DNA from: Owenia fusiformis
Lineage: Eukaryota > Annelida > Polychaeta > Sabellida > Oweniidae
NCBI GenBank assembly: GCA_903813345.2
Contig: CAIIXF020000006.1
Span: forward strand, 14,200,348-14,264,347
DNA length: 64,000 nt
Direction: 5' to 3'
In this document: positions 44,801 through 54,949 of the stretch, piece after piece
Position numbering within the stretch: the stretch's first letter is position 1
Layout of the letters: every line of letters begins with the position of its first letter
Position numbers and translations under genes: made by a program
The notes under the pieces: generated by a model
Databases searched by the model: none
What the model saw: only the letters and a program-made list of their open reading frames with translations
What the model was told of the DNA's origin: nothing

Positions 44801-47800
44801 GTTTTCTGCAGCTCTTGAATTTGTGCGTTTCTCTGTGTGTCAGACATGTATTTTTCAGTTAGTGCTTTTTGTATTCTCATCTTGGCTCTTGGGAGTGAAT
44901 ATTCAGCGAGCCAAAGACGGGCCTCCTTGAGAGAATCAGTCCCTTCATGATACCATGTCACATTATCCTGTTAATGTAAGCAAGATCAATGACTAAAAGA
45001 GAGTAGATGATTTTTGTATCGTCAGCACCTCTTAATGTAAATAATTTTAGGCACCAAATCAATATGCTAACAAATGTACAGTAAACCTGTCTAATCCAAA
45101 CGACTCTGGGACCAGATAAAAGTGTTTGCACTTGCAGGTGTTCACATTTCAATGTTTTATAAACATGTATGTCATTGGATATAACAAATTTGGGACAAAG
45201 AAAAATGTTCAGATTGAGAGGTTTTCGAATATACAGATTTCACTGTAATTTGTTTGGGAAGAGGGTAAAAGTCAATTTATACAGGATTTTCTGCGTGTCA
45301 TACTAAGAATATTGATAAGTTAGCACATGCCCAAGGCAAAACATATGAGTTACAAAAATACAAATAGACAAATATACTATGTCAACTAAAAAAACTAGCA
45401 GTCAAACAAGCTCTAAGCAATAACACATTAGGAAGTTGATATAATAGATATAAATATCAATTTTTGCCCAGAATGTTTTCTCTAGTGGGTGTTTATTTCT
45501 ATTTTGCAACGAAATTTTTTTCTTTGTTCCAAAATGATCAATTGATCTAAAATACAATTCCCAGCTTTCTGTAAAAACAGAGGCCTAGTTGATATATTTT
45601 ACAACTAAAGAGGCTCAGAGGGTTTGGTTTTCAATTTTCACCAGATTCTCCAATGCTGTTTGAACTTCAATTATTTTTGGTTAAATTTTTCAGATCTATG
45701 AACTAACCTCTTCATCTTTTTTCCTCTGTTTTTCTTCTTCTAACCTTTTTTTCTTTATTGCGTCTGCTCCAATGACAGCCAGAAGTTGGCGCAATCTTTC
45801 TCGTCTTTCTGCAGGTCCCTCGCCAAATAGACCTGAAGTATGAAAGTAAAGCTAGTATATTCTTCACTCTGAACCATACAGGTATTATGATTCTTGAAAG
45901 TAAAGCTTGTATATTCTTCACTCCGAACCATACAGGTATTATGATTCTTGAAAGTAAAGCTTGTAAATTCTTCACTCCGAACCATACAGGTATTATGATT
46001 CTTGAAAGTAAAGCTTGTATATTCTTTACTCTGAACCATACAGGTATTATGATTCTTGAAAGTAAAACTTGTATATTCTTCACTCTGAACCATACAGGTA
46101 TTATGATTCTTGAAAGTAAAGCTTGTATATTCTTCACTCTGAACCATACAGGTATTATGATTCTTGAAAGTAAAGCTTGTATATACTTCACTCTGAACCT
46201 GAGACTAACATGAAATTTTATGATGGTCTCAGCTCTGAACCATACAGGTATTATGATTCTTGAATAACTGTCTGTCATATTGATAAATCATCTTCTAGTC
46301 TATTAGATTTAGCTGAAACTTCTGGCCCCATTAATGGATGACAAATATTGAGGCAGTCTTCCTTGAATTGTTCATAATGCCAAAAATAATTTTTTGGGGG
46401 AAAGTTTATGCTTTGTTTATTTTTGTGTGGGCACTGTATTCATAATTGGGCTTTGCACTGACATCATGTAATGTAAACACACAAATTATCAATTTACACC
46501 AGTAATATGCAGTACAGTTGTTTATTTCAGACTAAAAATCATTTTAGATTCAGCTAGACTATAGAAACAGTTTATTCCAGTTTCTGTAATACAAAAATAT
46601 ATTTATATCTTATATCAATGAGTTTATTACAGTACTTACAAATTGGTTCTCCAAGTTGTCTAAGGTGAGCCTTTACCTCTGCGTCATCAGTTGATACGTT
46701 GATGTGCCGAGCCTACATAATATTACATAAGAGTAAAGAATTAGGTATTTACATATATATATGCGATTAACTTCTTACATTACATTTTGTTTTCTATTGA
46801 CCTTGAAAAGCTGATTGGATATAGTTTTCTCAGTGATGTGATATCACACCTTAAGGGCAATCAATCCAATATCGACCAGGGAGGTAATTTCAACCACCCA
46901 CTGACCAGGGGGGTAATTTCAATCACCCTTCAGTTTAACTAATATACATCTTTCCACCAAATATGAACAAAATCCATCCACTAGTATTTGAGTTATCTCC
47001 CAGACGAACAAATGAGCGGACGAACAAATGGACGGACTGACAGACTAAGGAACAGACGGAGGGCTTCACTATATCCCTACCAAACTTCATTCGTTGGGGA
47101 AATAAGCATAACAATTGTTGTTACACAAAACACATGTGCAAAATTACCCTTTTCCTCCTCTCAAATTCCTCCATCATCTCCATTCTGCTCTCACTCTCCT
47201 CTTCTATGTCCATGTGCTCCGCTAAAATAAACAGAACACAATTTTCTCATAATTAATAGCCATTATGATATGAATGTCAGAAAAGGGATGGGGTCAAAAT
47301 GTCAATATTCATAAAGCCATTAAAGTTAAAATAATAAGAGGAAAAGATGTAACAGTTAACGCCAATTGTACTAATAAATATACTTGTACTTAATAAGTAA
47401 AACTTGAAAAACAACAAATACTGATATTGATATGCCTATCCAATAGGGGGAAAAGTAATTCAATCTGAGTTCTGATATCAAAGCCTGAAATATCGCAGAA
47501 TGGGACTGTTTCAGTCAACCATCTCATGTCTATTTTGTATGCTTAATTTCTACTTATTCATTACGTACAATATTAATAAAAGGTTTAATGTTTCTCCAAA
47601 ACAGAACTTGCAAATCTACTATACTGCAATTTCACAACCAAAACTTACTTTTTCCAGATGAGATGTTAATGTTTCCTGCAGCAATTCCTGCCTTGATTGC
47701 ATCACCCGCCAGAGACCCTGCAGAAGTTGCAGACTCCTGGCGACGCTTTTCTTGCTCCTCCAAGCTTCCATAATGCAACACCTTAGTCCGTTTAACATAA

Positions 47801-47826
47801 ACTACTTCTGCTTCGTCATCTGACAT
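32871..47826 (-). CDS. PRPF4: U4/U6 small nuclear ribonucleoprotein Prp4, 13 exons
   Basis: Exons from 5' to 3' on the minus strand: 47826-47649, 47221-47148, 46712-46640, 45832-45708, 44967-44794, 44203-44109, 43819-43761, 43018-42895, 42588-42496, 42166-41936, 40766-40648, 38281-38232 and 33017-32871. They total 1542 bases, or 513 residues plus TGA; vertebrate PRPF4 is about 520. All junctions are GT-AG with matching phases. The N-terminus [20 protein letters not shown] leads to GNINISSGK and the Prp4/SFM motif [17 protein letters not shown]. After TWYHEG...YSLPRAK come seven WD40 repeats, including [35 protein letters not shown] and [15 protein letters not shown], ending [14 protein letters not shown]. 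Known role: binds PRPF3 and the cyclophilin PPIH in the U4/U6·U5 tri-snRNP, needed for pre-mRNA splicing in the nucleus. The start is the first in-frame ATG. Confidence 0.97.
33077..33230. repeat. Foldback element of ~154 bp
   Basis: The left arm has AATGCCTGGATCACTTTTGT and ATCGGCTGGTGCCTGGCC. The right arm returns GACCAGGCGCCAACCGAT and GTGACCAAGGCATTA as the reverse complement around a short loop. MITE-like, 60 bases inside PRPF4 intron 12. Confidence 0.75.
34438..34717 (+). mobile_element. Dispersed hairpin-end element, copy in PRPF4 intron 12
   Basis: Has the left end ACAAGGCATTAACATGACAA and GTCACCACTTAGTTGCTCAC. It keeps a fragment of one core unit, then repeated CCAACCGCC, CGGAGACCATAACAATATG, and the intact terminal hairpin TGTCACCAC-TTTTT-GTGGTGACA. 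This is the best complete short copy in the window. Confidence 0.85.
34840..35031. mobile_element. pogo/Tc1-like MITE
   Basis: TA-bounded, with imperfect terminal repeats TACAGTGAAACCTTTAAGTA and TACAGTAGAATCTGTCTAAG. Inside are several AAGTGGAACACCTC motifs. This CAGT...AAGTGGA pattern is common to pogo/Tigger-like MITEs of animals. Confidence 0.65.
38282..40647 (-). other. PRPF4 intron 11 (2.4 kb)
   Basis: Holds a LINE 3'-tail-like stretch at 40270-40413, a diverged GGACCAGTTG/CAACTGGTCC inverted pair at about 39490-39546, and otherwise AT-rich sequence without a recognised gene. Confidence 0.5.
40270..40413 (+). mobile_element. Probable LINE 3' tail
   Basis: TGTATTGTATTTTATGTATA is followed by GCCGCACTGGAATTTTCC, a TTGTGCC motif and an AAATAAATAAATAAA tail. 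This resembles the 3' UTR end of CR1/L2/Jockey-like LINEs. No coding part was recognised upstream. Confidence 0.45.
41076..41857. mobile_element. 782-bp inverted-repeat element with a 124-codon ORF
   Basis: Ends TACCATATTCTCTCTAATAA and (reverse complement of the right end) TACTGTATTCTCTCTAATAG, with TA at both borders. Inside, the minus strand has an open frame of 124 codons (41636-41262) that I do not recognise. On the plus strand, an ATG at 41668 opens a 15-codon frame running into GTAAGT. It lies in PRPF4 intron 10. This could be a non-autonomous Tc1/mariner-type element, possibly with captured host sequence. Confidence 0.6.
43939..44028 (+). mobile_element. Dispersed hairpin-end element, 3' fragment
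   Basis: GTTACACACACC, CCAAGCACCGAAC, AGTTGGAGACTAAAACAATA and the degraded terminal hairpin TGTCACTAC...GATGGTGACA. In PRPF4 intron 6. Confidence 0.6.
45077..45247. mobile_element. pogo/Tc1-like MITE
   Basis: 171 bases, TA-bounded. The left end is TACAGTAAACCTGTCTAATC; the right end in reverse complement is TACAGTGAAATCTGTATATT. In PRPF4 intron 4. The ends resemble those of the MITE at 34840-35031, but the interior does not. Confidence 0.65.
45836..46265. repeat. Minisatellite, 54-bp unit, ~8 copies, abutting a splice acceptor
   Basis: The unit contains GAAAGTAAAGCTTGTATATT, CTTCACTCTGAACCATACAG and GTATTATGATTCTT. The first unit starts within about 5 bases of the acceptor of PRPF4 exon 4 (exon starts at 45832), so the pyrimidine tract and probably the branch point are made of repeat sequence. 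The 54-bp period is a multiple of 3 without stops, which explains open frames on both strands. Confidence 0.95.
46840..47110 (+). repeat. Dispersed repeat remnant with GACGGAC tract
   Basis: ACCACCCACTGACCAGG and the repeated GGGTAATTTCAA(T/C)CACC lead to ATCTTTCCACCAAATATGAA, GAGTTATCTCCCAGACGAAC and a degenerate (GACGGAC)n-like tract ending CTTCACTATATCC. Sequences of this type are common dispersed repeats in lophotrochozoans (from memory, unchecked). In PRPF4 intron 2. Confidence 0.4.
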
Positions 47827-48119
47827 CTTTATAAATTGTACGTACTCAATGCAAGTAAAGTTTTCAATTTGTTGCAATAACACTGGATGTAAATCTGGAC
47901 ATTCAATGTTTTCAATCTACTAAACTTGGTCCTTTGATGCTCAGTAACCTAAAACCAAAGTATCTTGTATTAAACTTCAGAAAAACATGTATATATCTTA
48001 AGACCTTTATCTCCGTCCCAATTTTTAAATGTGAACACCTTCTTACCCAAACACTTTTTAGCAGTCCAAAAAGTGTTTGAATTAAACAGGTTTAATAATT
48101 CTAATTTTACAATCTTTAT

Positions 48120-48317
48120 AATGAAGTCTGCACCTGCCCATTTTCACCAAAATCAAAAGAAGAGAATTTTAAATTTCAGGCCAAATTTTGAAGAAAATGG
48201 GCCTCAAAATTTCAAAATTTGGGCCCACTTTTGGGTTTTAAGGGCAAAACAAAACATTTTTTCTCTGACCTGAAATTTGGGGCCCCCCCTTGGTGGTTCC
48301 CAGATCCGCCCCTGAAG
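48120..48317 (-). mobile_element. Possible hAT-like remnant
   Basis: On the minus strand the sequence starts CAGGGGCGGATCTGGGAACC, a common hAT-type end, followed by G/C runs (GGGGCCCC) and AT-rich text with repeated GGGCC motifs. The other end was not defined. Confidence 0.3.
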
Positions 48318-48564
48318 AGTCACCACGAAAGTATCGCAATGTTGTCAGATTTTGAAGATTCTTGAGGGGTAAAAATTTCAACTTGTTCCTCTCGAGAAAT
48401 TTCGGGAGAGTGTAACCCTCAAGAATTTTTTAAAAACTACACTACGATGTTGGCATTTTCTATGCAGTATCAACTTTTTACCTTTCATCCACTATACTGA
48501 TAGTTTTTGATCGCAATATTTGTGTGTAATATTTAACTTATTTCAACCGTCAAATTCCTCCATT

Positions 48565-48645
48565 TATCGGTACTTCCGGGCCACTTCTGGGCCAAATGGG
48601 GGAATCCCCTTTTAAATCCAACCGCCATCTTGAAAAGTGATGGAA
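48565..48645 (-). promoter_or_regulatory. Candidate PRPF4 core promoter (ETS and YY1-like motifs)
   Basis: ACTTCCGGG (ETS-like) near 48572 and, read on the minus strand, CAAGATGGCGG (YY1-like) near 48630. The pair is typical of TATA-less housekeeping promoters, and the YY1-like motif is in PRPF4 sense. It lies about 800 bases upstream of the ATG, so a 5' UTR intron or long leader would be needed. Confidence 0.35.
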
Positions 48646-49149
48646 TCTCTCTCGATAAAAAAGAAAAATGTTCCCGTTCTGCCGATAAACCCAGATAATT
48701 ATGGATTCAACTACACAAAAGAATGTTAAAATACCCAGGAATCTATTGAAGTAGGTATCTACAGTGCTGGTATATATTAATTGATAAGTCGTTTAATTGG
48801 CATATTTTCTTGAATTTTAACATTAAATGTCCCAAACTCCCACAAACTGCAGAAAAGTATACACCATAAATCATATTTACCAAAATGAGTGTCTCCAAGG
48901 CTTCACACCAGCGTATGCATAATGCATTTGTCACGAGTTTTAGCTGAAATTTCGCCAAAATGAAGTAGGCTAAGGGTAGTCTCTGCCAGGTTTGTTTATT
49001 GTGCTAAGCTTGTAAGTGCTCAGAAAGCAAATAATTCATGTGCACAAAATAATCAAATGATCTGATTGGTTTAAACTTTGCTGCACATGCGCACAATGTG
49101 TGCCATGTTTTTTTCTAGTAATTTCGTTTCGTTCCATGGAGTTTGCGTT

Positions 49150-49180
49150 TCAGTGTAACTTCCGCAAAAATGGCGGACCA
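49150..49180 (+). promoter_or_regulatory. Candidate YY1/ETS-like promoter motif pair
   Basis: AACTTCCGC is followed by AAAATGGCGGACCATGG on the plus strand, in BRSK sense. It could mark a start site for the BRSK 5' UTR or another noncoding transcript. The motif match is short. Confidence 0.25.
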
Positions 49181-49189
49181 TGGACAGAA

Positions 49190-49853
49190 TTAAGGTGCTA
49201 TGGAAGTTAACAGGAAATGACAAAACAGGAAGTGACAATTTTTTTGCATTTTTAGACATTTTTTGAACAAAGATAACAGAGTTGTGTTTTGACCTCCAGT
49301 TGATTCAACGAGTTCCAAATACCATTTACAGGTCCAGGATCACAATGTGCAGGGTCAGAATGACCCTAAACATGATGAAGTAACCTTTTTAGCCCTTTGA
49401 AAGTGTGACTGAAAAAAAAACTAAAAGTAGGAGCTAGGGAAGGTCACTGAACAGAATCTTTTGAATTTTTCAGAAAATGTGCCCAATATAATGCTCCAAC
49501 TGATACAATCTTTGAAATTTTAGAAAATTGTCTTAAACAAAAATGACAGTCATAAAAAGGAAAATAAATAAATCGCTTTTAAAATCAGTTTTTTCATTTT
49601 TTTTCTTTTTCCATGAATGATATCAAATCAAAAGATTGTCTCATTTAGAGCAATATACAGTATTGGGCACATTTTCTGAAAAATTCAAAAGATTCTGTTC
49701 AGTGACCTTTCCTACCCTCCTACTTTTAGCTATTTTTCAGTCACATTTTCATAGGGCTGAAAACGTTATTTCATCCTCATTCAATGTCTAAAAATGCAAA
49801 AAAATTGTCACTTCCTGTTTTGTCATTTCCTGTTAAGTTCCATAGCACCTTAA
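49190..49853. mobile_element. 664-bp TTAA-bounded foldback element
   Basis: Both ends read TTAAGGTGCTATGGAA, then TTAACAGGAAATGACAAAAC and GGAAGTGACAATTTTTTTGC, in inverse orientation. The arms continue inward, with GGGCACATTTTCTGAAAAAT matched by its complement at about 49460-49500 and 49655-49700. The TTAA at both borders suggests a TTAA-targeting family (piggyBac-like), but the ends lack the usual CCC. No coding frame. Confidence 0.85.
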
Positions 49854-50917
49854 CAGGTAAAATCACTTCGAAATTTCAAGAGAACTTTTAACCTATAATA
49901 GCAAAACTTTTGTTTTATTAGTGCATTCTATCTATTAGATAAGAGTCTCAGGGGTATGTAGGCAAATTCGTTTTGGTAGGAGCACTCTGTTTAGTTTGAA
50001 AACGCACCCTTTATTATTATATATCAGCACTATAAGTGTAAGAGGCGAAGAAAATTCTCCCATGTTGTAATCCTACAGGCAAAAGATTGAGACGTTCTCA
50101 GGACTATAGTCCTGGCACGGGATAATAGAAAGTCACTTTATTAAGCTCAAAAGTACTTTTCCCTTAGCCTATGGCTGAGTGGCACACTTGATGACATATT
50201 TTCTATTGACTGAGTTATATTCCCCAAAAATGTCTGCTCACTGTGGTTGACTTGTTCAATTAGTAAGTATTCTAATAAACTCCCTTCCAGTCTAGAATAG
50301 GGCTTAGAAGTTAGAAATAAGAAAATCAAATGAAATTTCAAATTGAAATTGAATTTTTTTTTTAAAAATCTGATTTTGTATCTGATAAACTTCTCTAGTT
50401 TATATTTTACACGGGGATAATGTAAAAACAATTTCTTACTATACTTACTCATTATGAGATATGATTATTTCTTCACATAATTCCTTATCATTTCAGTTTT
50501 CTACAAAAAACGAAGTTTTTGTGTTTTCGTATTTTTCACGCTTACAAAAGTTCCTACTCGTTAGATAATTATAGTTTCGTTCGGTGTGAATCCCGGGATT
50601 TTTTATTTTATTGGCATATATGGATTTGTTGCTATTGTTTTGATTATTTTTGTATTTAAAATGATTTTTCGTTTACTCTTTCAACTAGACTTTTGAATAG
50701 CACAGACTGTGCACGAAACGAAGAACATTTGATTTTCAAATTTCCCGCATGAGGGCACGCAGAATCTTGGAAATTACCCGGATGTAACATCTTGGATGGC
50801 ATCGGAAAAGAAATCGATACAGACTGTTCACTATGGAATAATTGTTAAAAATAACATGGATTACCTCAAAATATATGAACATGGATTAGGATAGCAGCTC
50901 GTGAATATCATATCAAC

Positions 50918-50987
50918 ATGTCACACAGAGAAGAGCAATATATAGGGCCATACAAGCTCGAAAAAACCTTAGGAAAGGGCCAAACAG
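50918..50987 (+). CDS. BRSK: BRSK/SAD serine-threonine kinase, first coding exon (partial)
   Basis: ATG at 50918 opens 23 codons plus one base, MSHREEQYIGPYKLEKTLGK then GQT, followed by donor GGTTTGT at 50988. The text GPYKLEKTLGKGQTG is the start of the BRSK1/BRSK2 (SAD) kinase domain and includes most of the glycine-rich ATP loop GKGQTG. The phase-1 junction would supply the next Gly. Known role: LKB1-activated AMPK-related kinase acting in neuronal polarity and synapse organisation. The N-terminal extension before the kinase domain is only about 9 residues. The next exon (expected to begin LVKLGVH-like) was not found, so the rest lies beyond 64000. The sequence does not tell BRSK1 from BRSK2; invertebrates usually have one. 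Confidence 0.85.
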
Positions 50988-51919
50988 GTTTGTTCAATTT
51001 CCGATTCCATTTTTCACTCTAAATATGATTCTGATTTGAAGAGCCCATTGCCAGAGCCATGTTCTGACACTGAAGCGTTGAAAACACCGTTCTTTTAAGA
51101 TTCTTATATCTTGATAATAATCTCAGTTGCCAGTCAGAAGAAATTGAAAGGACACCTTCGGACTCATACATGTAGTCTTAGGCTGATCCTTGAAATCAAG
51201 AGGGAGGGGGGCACACATTTTGGGCCACGATTCTAAATTTTGGGGCCAATTTCTTAAAAAAAAGGCTCAAAATGAAATGATAATCTTCAGTATTGTCAAC
51301 TTGTTATCTAAATTACCAAATTTAGGCCCAATTTCTTTTCTGGGAGCCAGGTTCTGCCCCGGGGGTTCTGCATTCATCAACGGTTGCCTAAATAGCCTAA
51401 ATGTGCCAGGCTGTCTGAAGTTCTCAAACCTTGGTTGGGAAGCATACATTCTTGGAGCCCATCTACAACATCAAATGTATAGGGGAGGGGGACATATATA
51501 CAGCCCATCAGCCCAAATTGCACCCAGGCAAATTTTTCTTTAAAAAATCACTTTTTTCAAGCTATGAAATAAGTCAAATTTGGAAGAAATTGTGTTAGTT
51601 TTCAATAAAATTCTTTTTTGATATTCGTGATTAAGTTTTTGCAACATTTAGTATTTTTATAATTTATAATGCAATTTTCATACATGCAGTTTAACTGGGG
51701 GAGGAAAACTAATTCCTTTACAGCTATCTATTGAATTTTTTTGATGTTCTTCTAAGTTGTTTTTAGTATCTTGTTCAATACAATATTCTTATAAACGGCG
51801 TATTGACATATCTAAAACAGAAATTTTTGTGTTGAATAACATAGTTGACAGGAAACACTATTCACTGCACAGACTGTAGTGCTGAATTGTTGATATCTGA
51901 TATGTTTATCTACTTTACC

Positions 51920-52093
51920 ACATTACACGGGTGTTAAACCACGATGATACCATGAGCACATGCTTTGAGGATCTGCGTTGTTTGAACCTACCGCCGAGCT
52001 CACTTATACATTAAGACCCGTTACACAGTCATGATACCGCCGAGCAAGCTCATTGCATCATCGGGGCTGCTTTACCCCCGTGACATTATATGT
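51920..52093. repeat. Imperfect foldback
   Basis: CACATTACACGGGTGTTAAA and CGATGATACCATGAGC on the left are matched in inverse by GCTCATTGCATCATCGG and TTTACCCCCGTGACATTATA on the right. Two CCGCCGAGC motifs lie between. Likely an old MITE. Confidence 0.5.
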
Positions 52094-52389
52094 GTCACAC
52101 AATAAGGTTCACAAAAATGGAGAACCATTTTGTTTCATTATTGATAGATTTGAAATGCCTAGAAATGAAGATATATTTATGCCAAAATGATTAAATGAGC
52201 ATCATCTTTCTTCGATACATGTCAGTTTGATTGAAGGCAGTCAATATATGAATAAATGCAATTGTTATTAATACCATAAAAAAAAACAAAAAAAAAAACA
52301 ATGTTACAAATCAGAGTTTTGGTTCATTGTTCTAATGAATTGTGATGTTTCAAATGCAGTCTCTTGAGATTGGTTTAGTGTAGAACTAG

Positions 52390-53084
52390 TGCAATTTTGA
52401 AGCTTGGTGCAAGATTGAAACATGTTACAAGATTGAGCCTTGGTTGAAGGTAAGGGTTAGGTGCAAGATTATGGCCTTATGTAAGATTGATTTTCGGTCC
52501 AAGATCATGGTTCGGTTGAGCATTATGGCATGGTGCAAGATTATGGCATGGTGCAAGATTATGGCTTGGTGCAAGATTGTGGCTTGGTAAAAGATTGTGA
52601 CTTGGTGCAAGATTGTAGTATGGTGCAAGCTTGTGGCTTGGTGCAAGATCATGGCTTGGTGCAAGATTGTAGCATGGTGCAAGATTGTATCATGGTGCAA
52701 GATTGTGGCTTGGTGCAAGATTGTGGCTTGGTGAAAGATTGTGGCTTGGTGCAAGATTGTAGCATGGTGTCAGATTATGACTTGGTGCAAGATTGTGGCT
52801 TGGTGAAAGATTGTGGCTTAGTGCAAGATCGTGGCTTGGTGCAAGATTGTAGCTTGGTGCAAGATTGTAACTTGGTGCAAGATTATGGCTTGGTGCAAGA
52901 ATAAGATTGTAGCATGGTACACGGTTATGGCTTGGTGCAAGATTGTAGCATGGTGCAAGATTGTGGCTTGGTGCAAGATTGTGGCTTGGTGAAAGATTGT
53001 GGCTTGGTGCAAGATTGTAGCATGGTGCAAGATTGTGGCTTGGTGCAAGATTGTAACTTGGTGCAAGATTATGGCATGGTGTAA
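52390..53084. repeat. 18-bp minisatellite, block 1
   Basis: Unit GGCTTGGTGCAAGATTGT with variants (GCATGG, GTGAAAG, ATTATGG), about 38 copies. It is interrupted at 53085-53269 by an insertion and continues to 53500. The 18-bp period keeps frames open on both strands; these are not genes. Confidence 0.95.
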
Positions 53085-53269
53085 CAGGGGTTTCAATAAA
53101 TATTTTTTCAACAGGCTTTTTGGCAATTTCAACAGGCTGAAACTTATTTCACTAAAATAATTTAGGGTATGGTAAGTAACAGTGAATTTTATTTCTACAT
53201 ATTTGAACAGGCGTAATTGAGATTTGAACAGGCGTTTTCGCCATCCGCCTGTGCTTATTGAAACCCCTG
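53085..53269. mobile_element. 185-bp MITE inserted in the 18-bp minisatellite
   Basis: Perfect 15-bp inverted ends CAGGGGTTTCAATAA / TTATTGAAACCCCTG, flanked by GTGTAA on both sides (up to 8 bp, TGGTGTAA, if TG is shared with the end). The interior has repeated TTTGAACAGGCG and CAACAGGCT. The CAGGG end and short duplication suggest a hAT-like or related DNA transposon. Confidence 0.9.
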
Positions 53270-53505
53270 GTGTAAGATTGTGGGTTGTTGAAGTTTTATG
53301 GCTTGGTGCAAGATTATGGATTGGTGCAAGATTGTAACTTGGTGCAAGATTATGGCTTGGTGAAAGATTATGGCTTGGTGCAAGATTATGGCTTGGTGCA
53401 AGATTATGGCTTGGTGCAAGATTGTAACTTGGTGCAAGATTATGGCTTGGTGCAAGATTTAGGTTTTCTGCAAGATCATGGTTCTGTGTTAGATTGAGTG
53501 AGGTC
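53270..53505. repeat. 18-bp minisatellite, block 2
   Basis: Continues the GGCTTGGTGCAAGATTAT unit after the inserted MITE, about 12 copies, fading into AGGTTTTCTGCAAGATCATG and similar. Confidence 0.9.
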
Positions 53506-53828
53506 GAATGCAAAATTGATGCAGTTGTTTACTATTATAGAATAAGATTATGAATTATATACTAACTTAAGCCTAGCTCTAATCAATATTAATTATGGTT
53601 TAATCAATAGACTTCTCTCTATTGAACTAGACTTTATTTCACCATAGAAAATACAGTTTGATTATAAATCACGAAGATGGAAATTTTTTATTAAACAGTT
53701 AAAAATTTCATCCAGGTTTGCTGCAGTGATGGTCATTACATAATATATATATAATGGGTCAATCAGAATGTTGTCAGAGTAACAGAGTTCCTCTAAAATC
53801 TCCTAAAATACCTTGTTTCCCTAGCATG

Positions 53829-53893
53829 GAGAATAAGTCACCCCCTCCCTCTTATATTCTCGAATATAAGGGGGGGTGGGGGTGACTTACTAT
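53829..53893. repeat. Hairpin GTCACCCCCTCCCTC...GTGGGGGTGAC
   Basis: Arms AATAAGTCACCCCCTCCCTC and GGGGGGGTGGGGGTGACTTA close on CTTATATTCTCGAATATAAG. Related to the foldback at 17146-17215. Confidence 0.7.
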
Positions 53894-54239
53894 TTAAACA
53901 ATTTCTGAATGTAAATTCATGTGTATTATTTTTTGCAGATTTCATATATATAATTAACCAATATGTACCATTATGGCAACATATTTGCCATATTTTCGAG
54001 TGCAACATAATAGTCTGTATGTAATAGCAATACCAGTGTTAGCATAAGATATTCTAATACATTTTACTTTGCTATATAAAAGAAGTAATTAGTGGAACTG
54101 AATCATGACTTTTAGAGTGTTTAGACCTTTTGTTATATTATACAATGGTAGAAATAAATGTTTTGTTCCTAAGTGAATACATTCTGATTTGTGTGTCTTT
54201 GTATAGAGTGTCTGACAAGAATATTATTGTCTAAAACAG

Positions 54240-54830
54240 AGAGACCTTGTTGAGTTTAACCTTTACAGATTGTTGAGTTACTAATATTGTTGAGTTGAAA
54301 ATCTTGTTGAGTTGAAAATCTTGTTGAGAGACCTTGTTGTCTGAGTTTCAAGCACTGGTAAGCTTCAAACCTTTCTTCAGCCAGAAATCTCAGAGTCACA
54401 GAGTCAACACCAATGTGAAAAATTACAGACAGTGCTATTAGTTACAAAGTTCAGTTACATTCGATTCTGAGTTACAAATAGCCATGAGTTTCAGAGAGTG
54501 TTAAGTTACAAATGAATTTCAGTAAAATACTCTTTTGAGCTACAGATGATGTTGAGCTACAGACAGTTTTGAGTTCCAGATAAGGTTGAGTTCAAACAGT
54601 ATTGAGTTACAGTCAGTGTCTAAGTTACAGACAGGGTTGAGTTATAGACAGTGTTATGTAGAGTTACAAATGACTGGTGGATTAGCCCCCCCCCCTAGGA
54701 TGGACCCAGACAAAAATGTTGATTTTTGGGGCTGAGTTACATAGGCTATGTAGCGTTACAATTTTACAAACAGTGTTGAGTTAAATAATGATGAGTTGTG
54801 GTTGCAAATTGAGAGAGATTATGAAGAATT
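54240..54830. repeat. Degenerate GAGTTACA-type repeat region
   Basis: Irregularly spaced GTTGAGTTACAGACAGTG, TTGAGTTGAAAATCTTG and similar motifs. It looks like an old, decayed minisatellite. Confidence 0.6.
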
Positions 54831-54949
54831 AATTGTTGACTCACAAGGGACTCAGTTGTATCATGAAATTGTAATTCTTAATTGCATGTGATTTGATTTA
54901 GGATATGTGCCAGTTGAACAGAAGGACCAGATATACTTGATTGCTGGCG

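Larger units (their letters stand above)
47827..50917. other. Divergent PRPF4-BRSK intergenic region
   Basis: 3.1 kb between two head-to-head coding starts. It must hold the PRPF4 promoter and probably the BRSK promoter and 5' UTR. It contains ETS/YY1-like motif pairs near 48570-48645 and 49155-49176, a degraded transposon-like stretch at 48120-48317, and a long inverted-repeat element at 49190-49853. Confidence 0.7.

Noticed and set aside
45712-46278. 188-codon frame with [18 protein letters not shown] repeats
   Set aside because: It translates the 54-bp intronic minisatellite and runs into PRPF4 exon 4 in the wrong frame.
52425-53513. Open frames of 66-231 codons on both strands with LVQDCG- or ILHQAT-type repeats
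   Set aside because: They follow an 18-bp minisatellite on both strands at once, have no splice or start context, and are artefacts of a period divisible by three.
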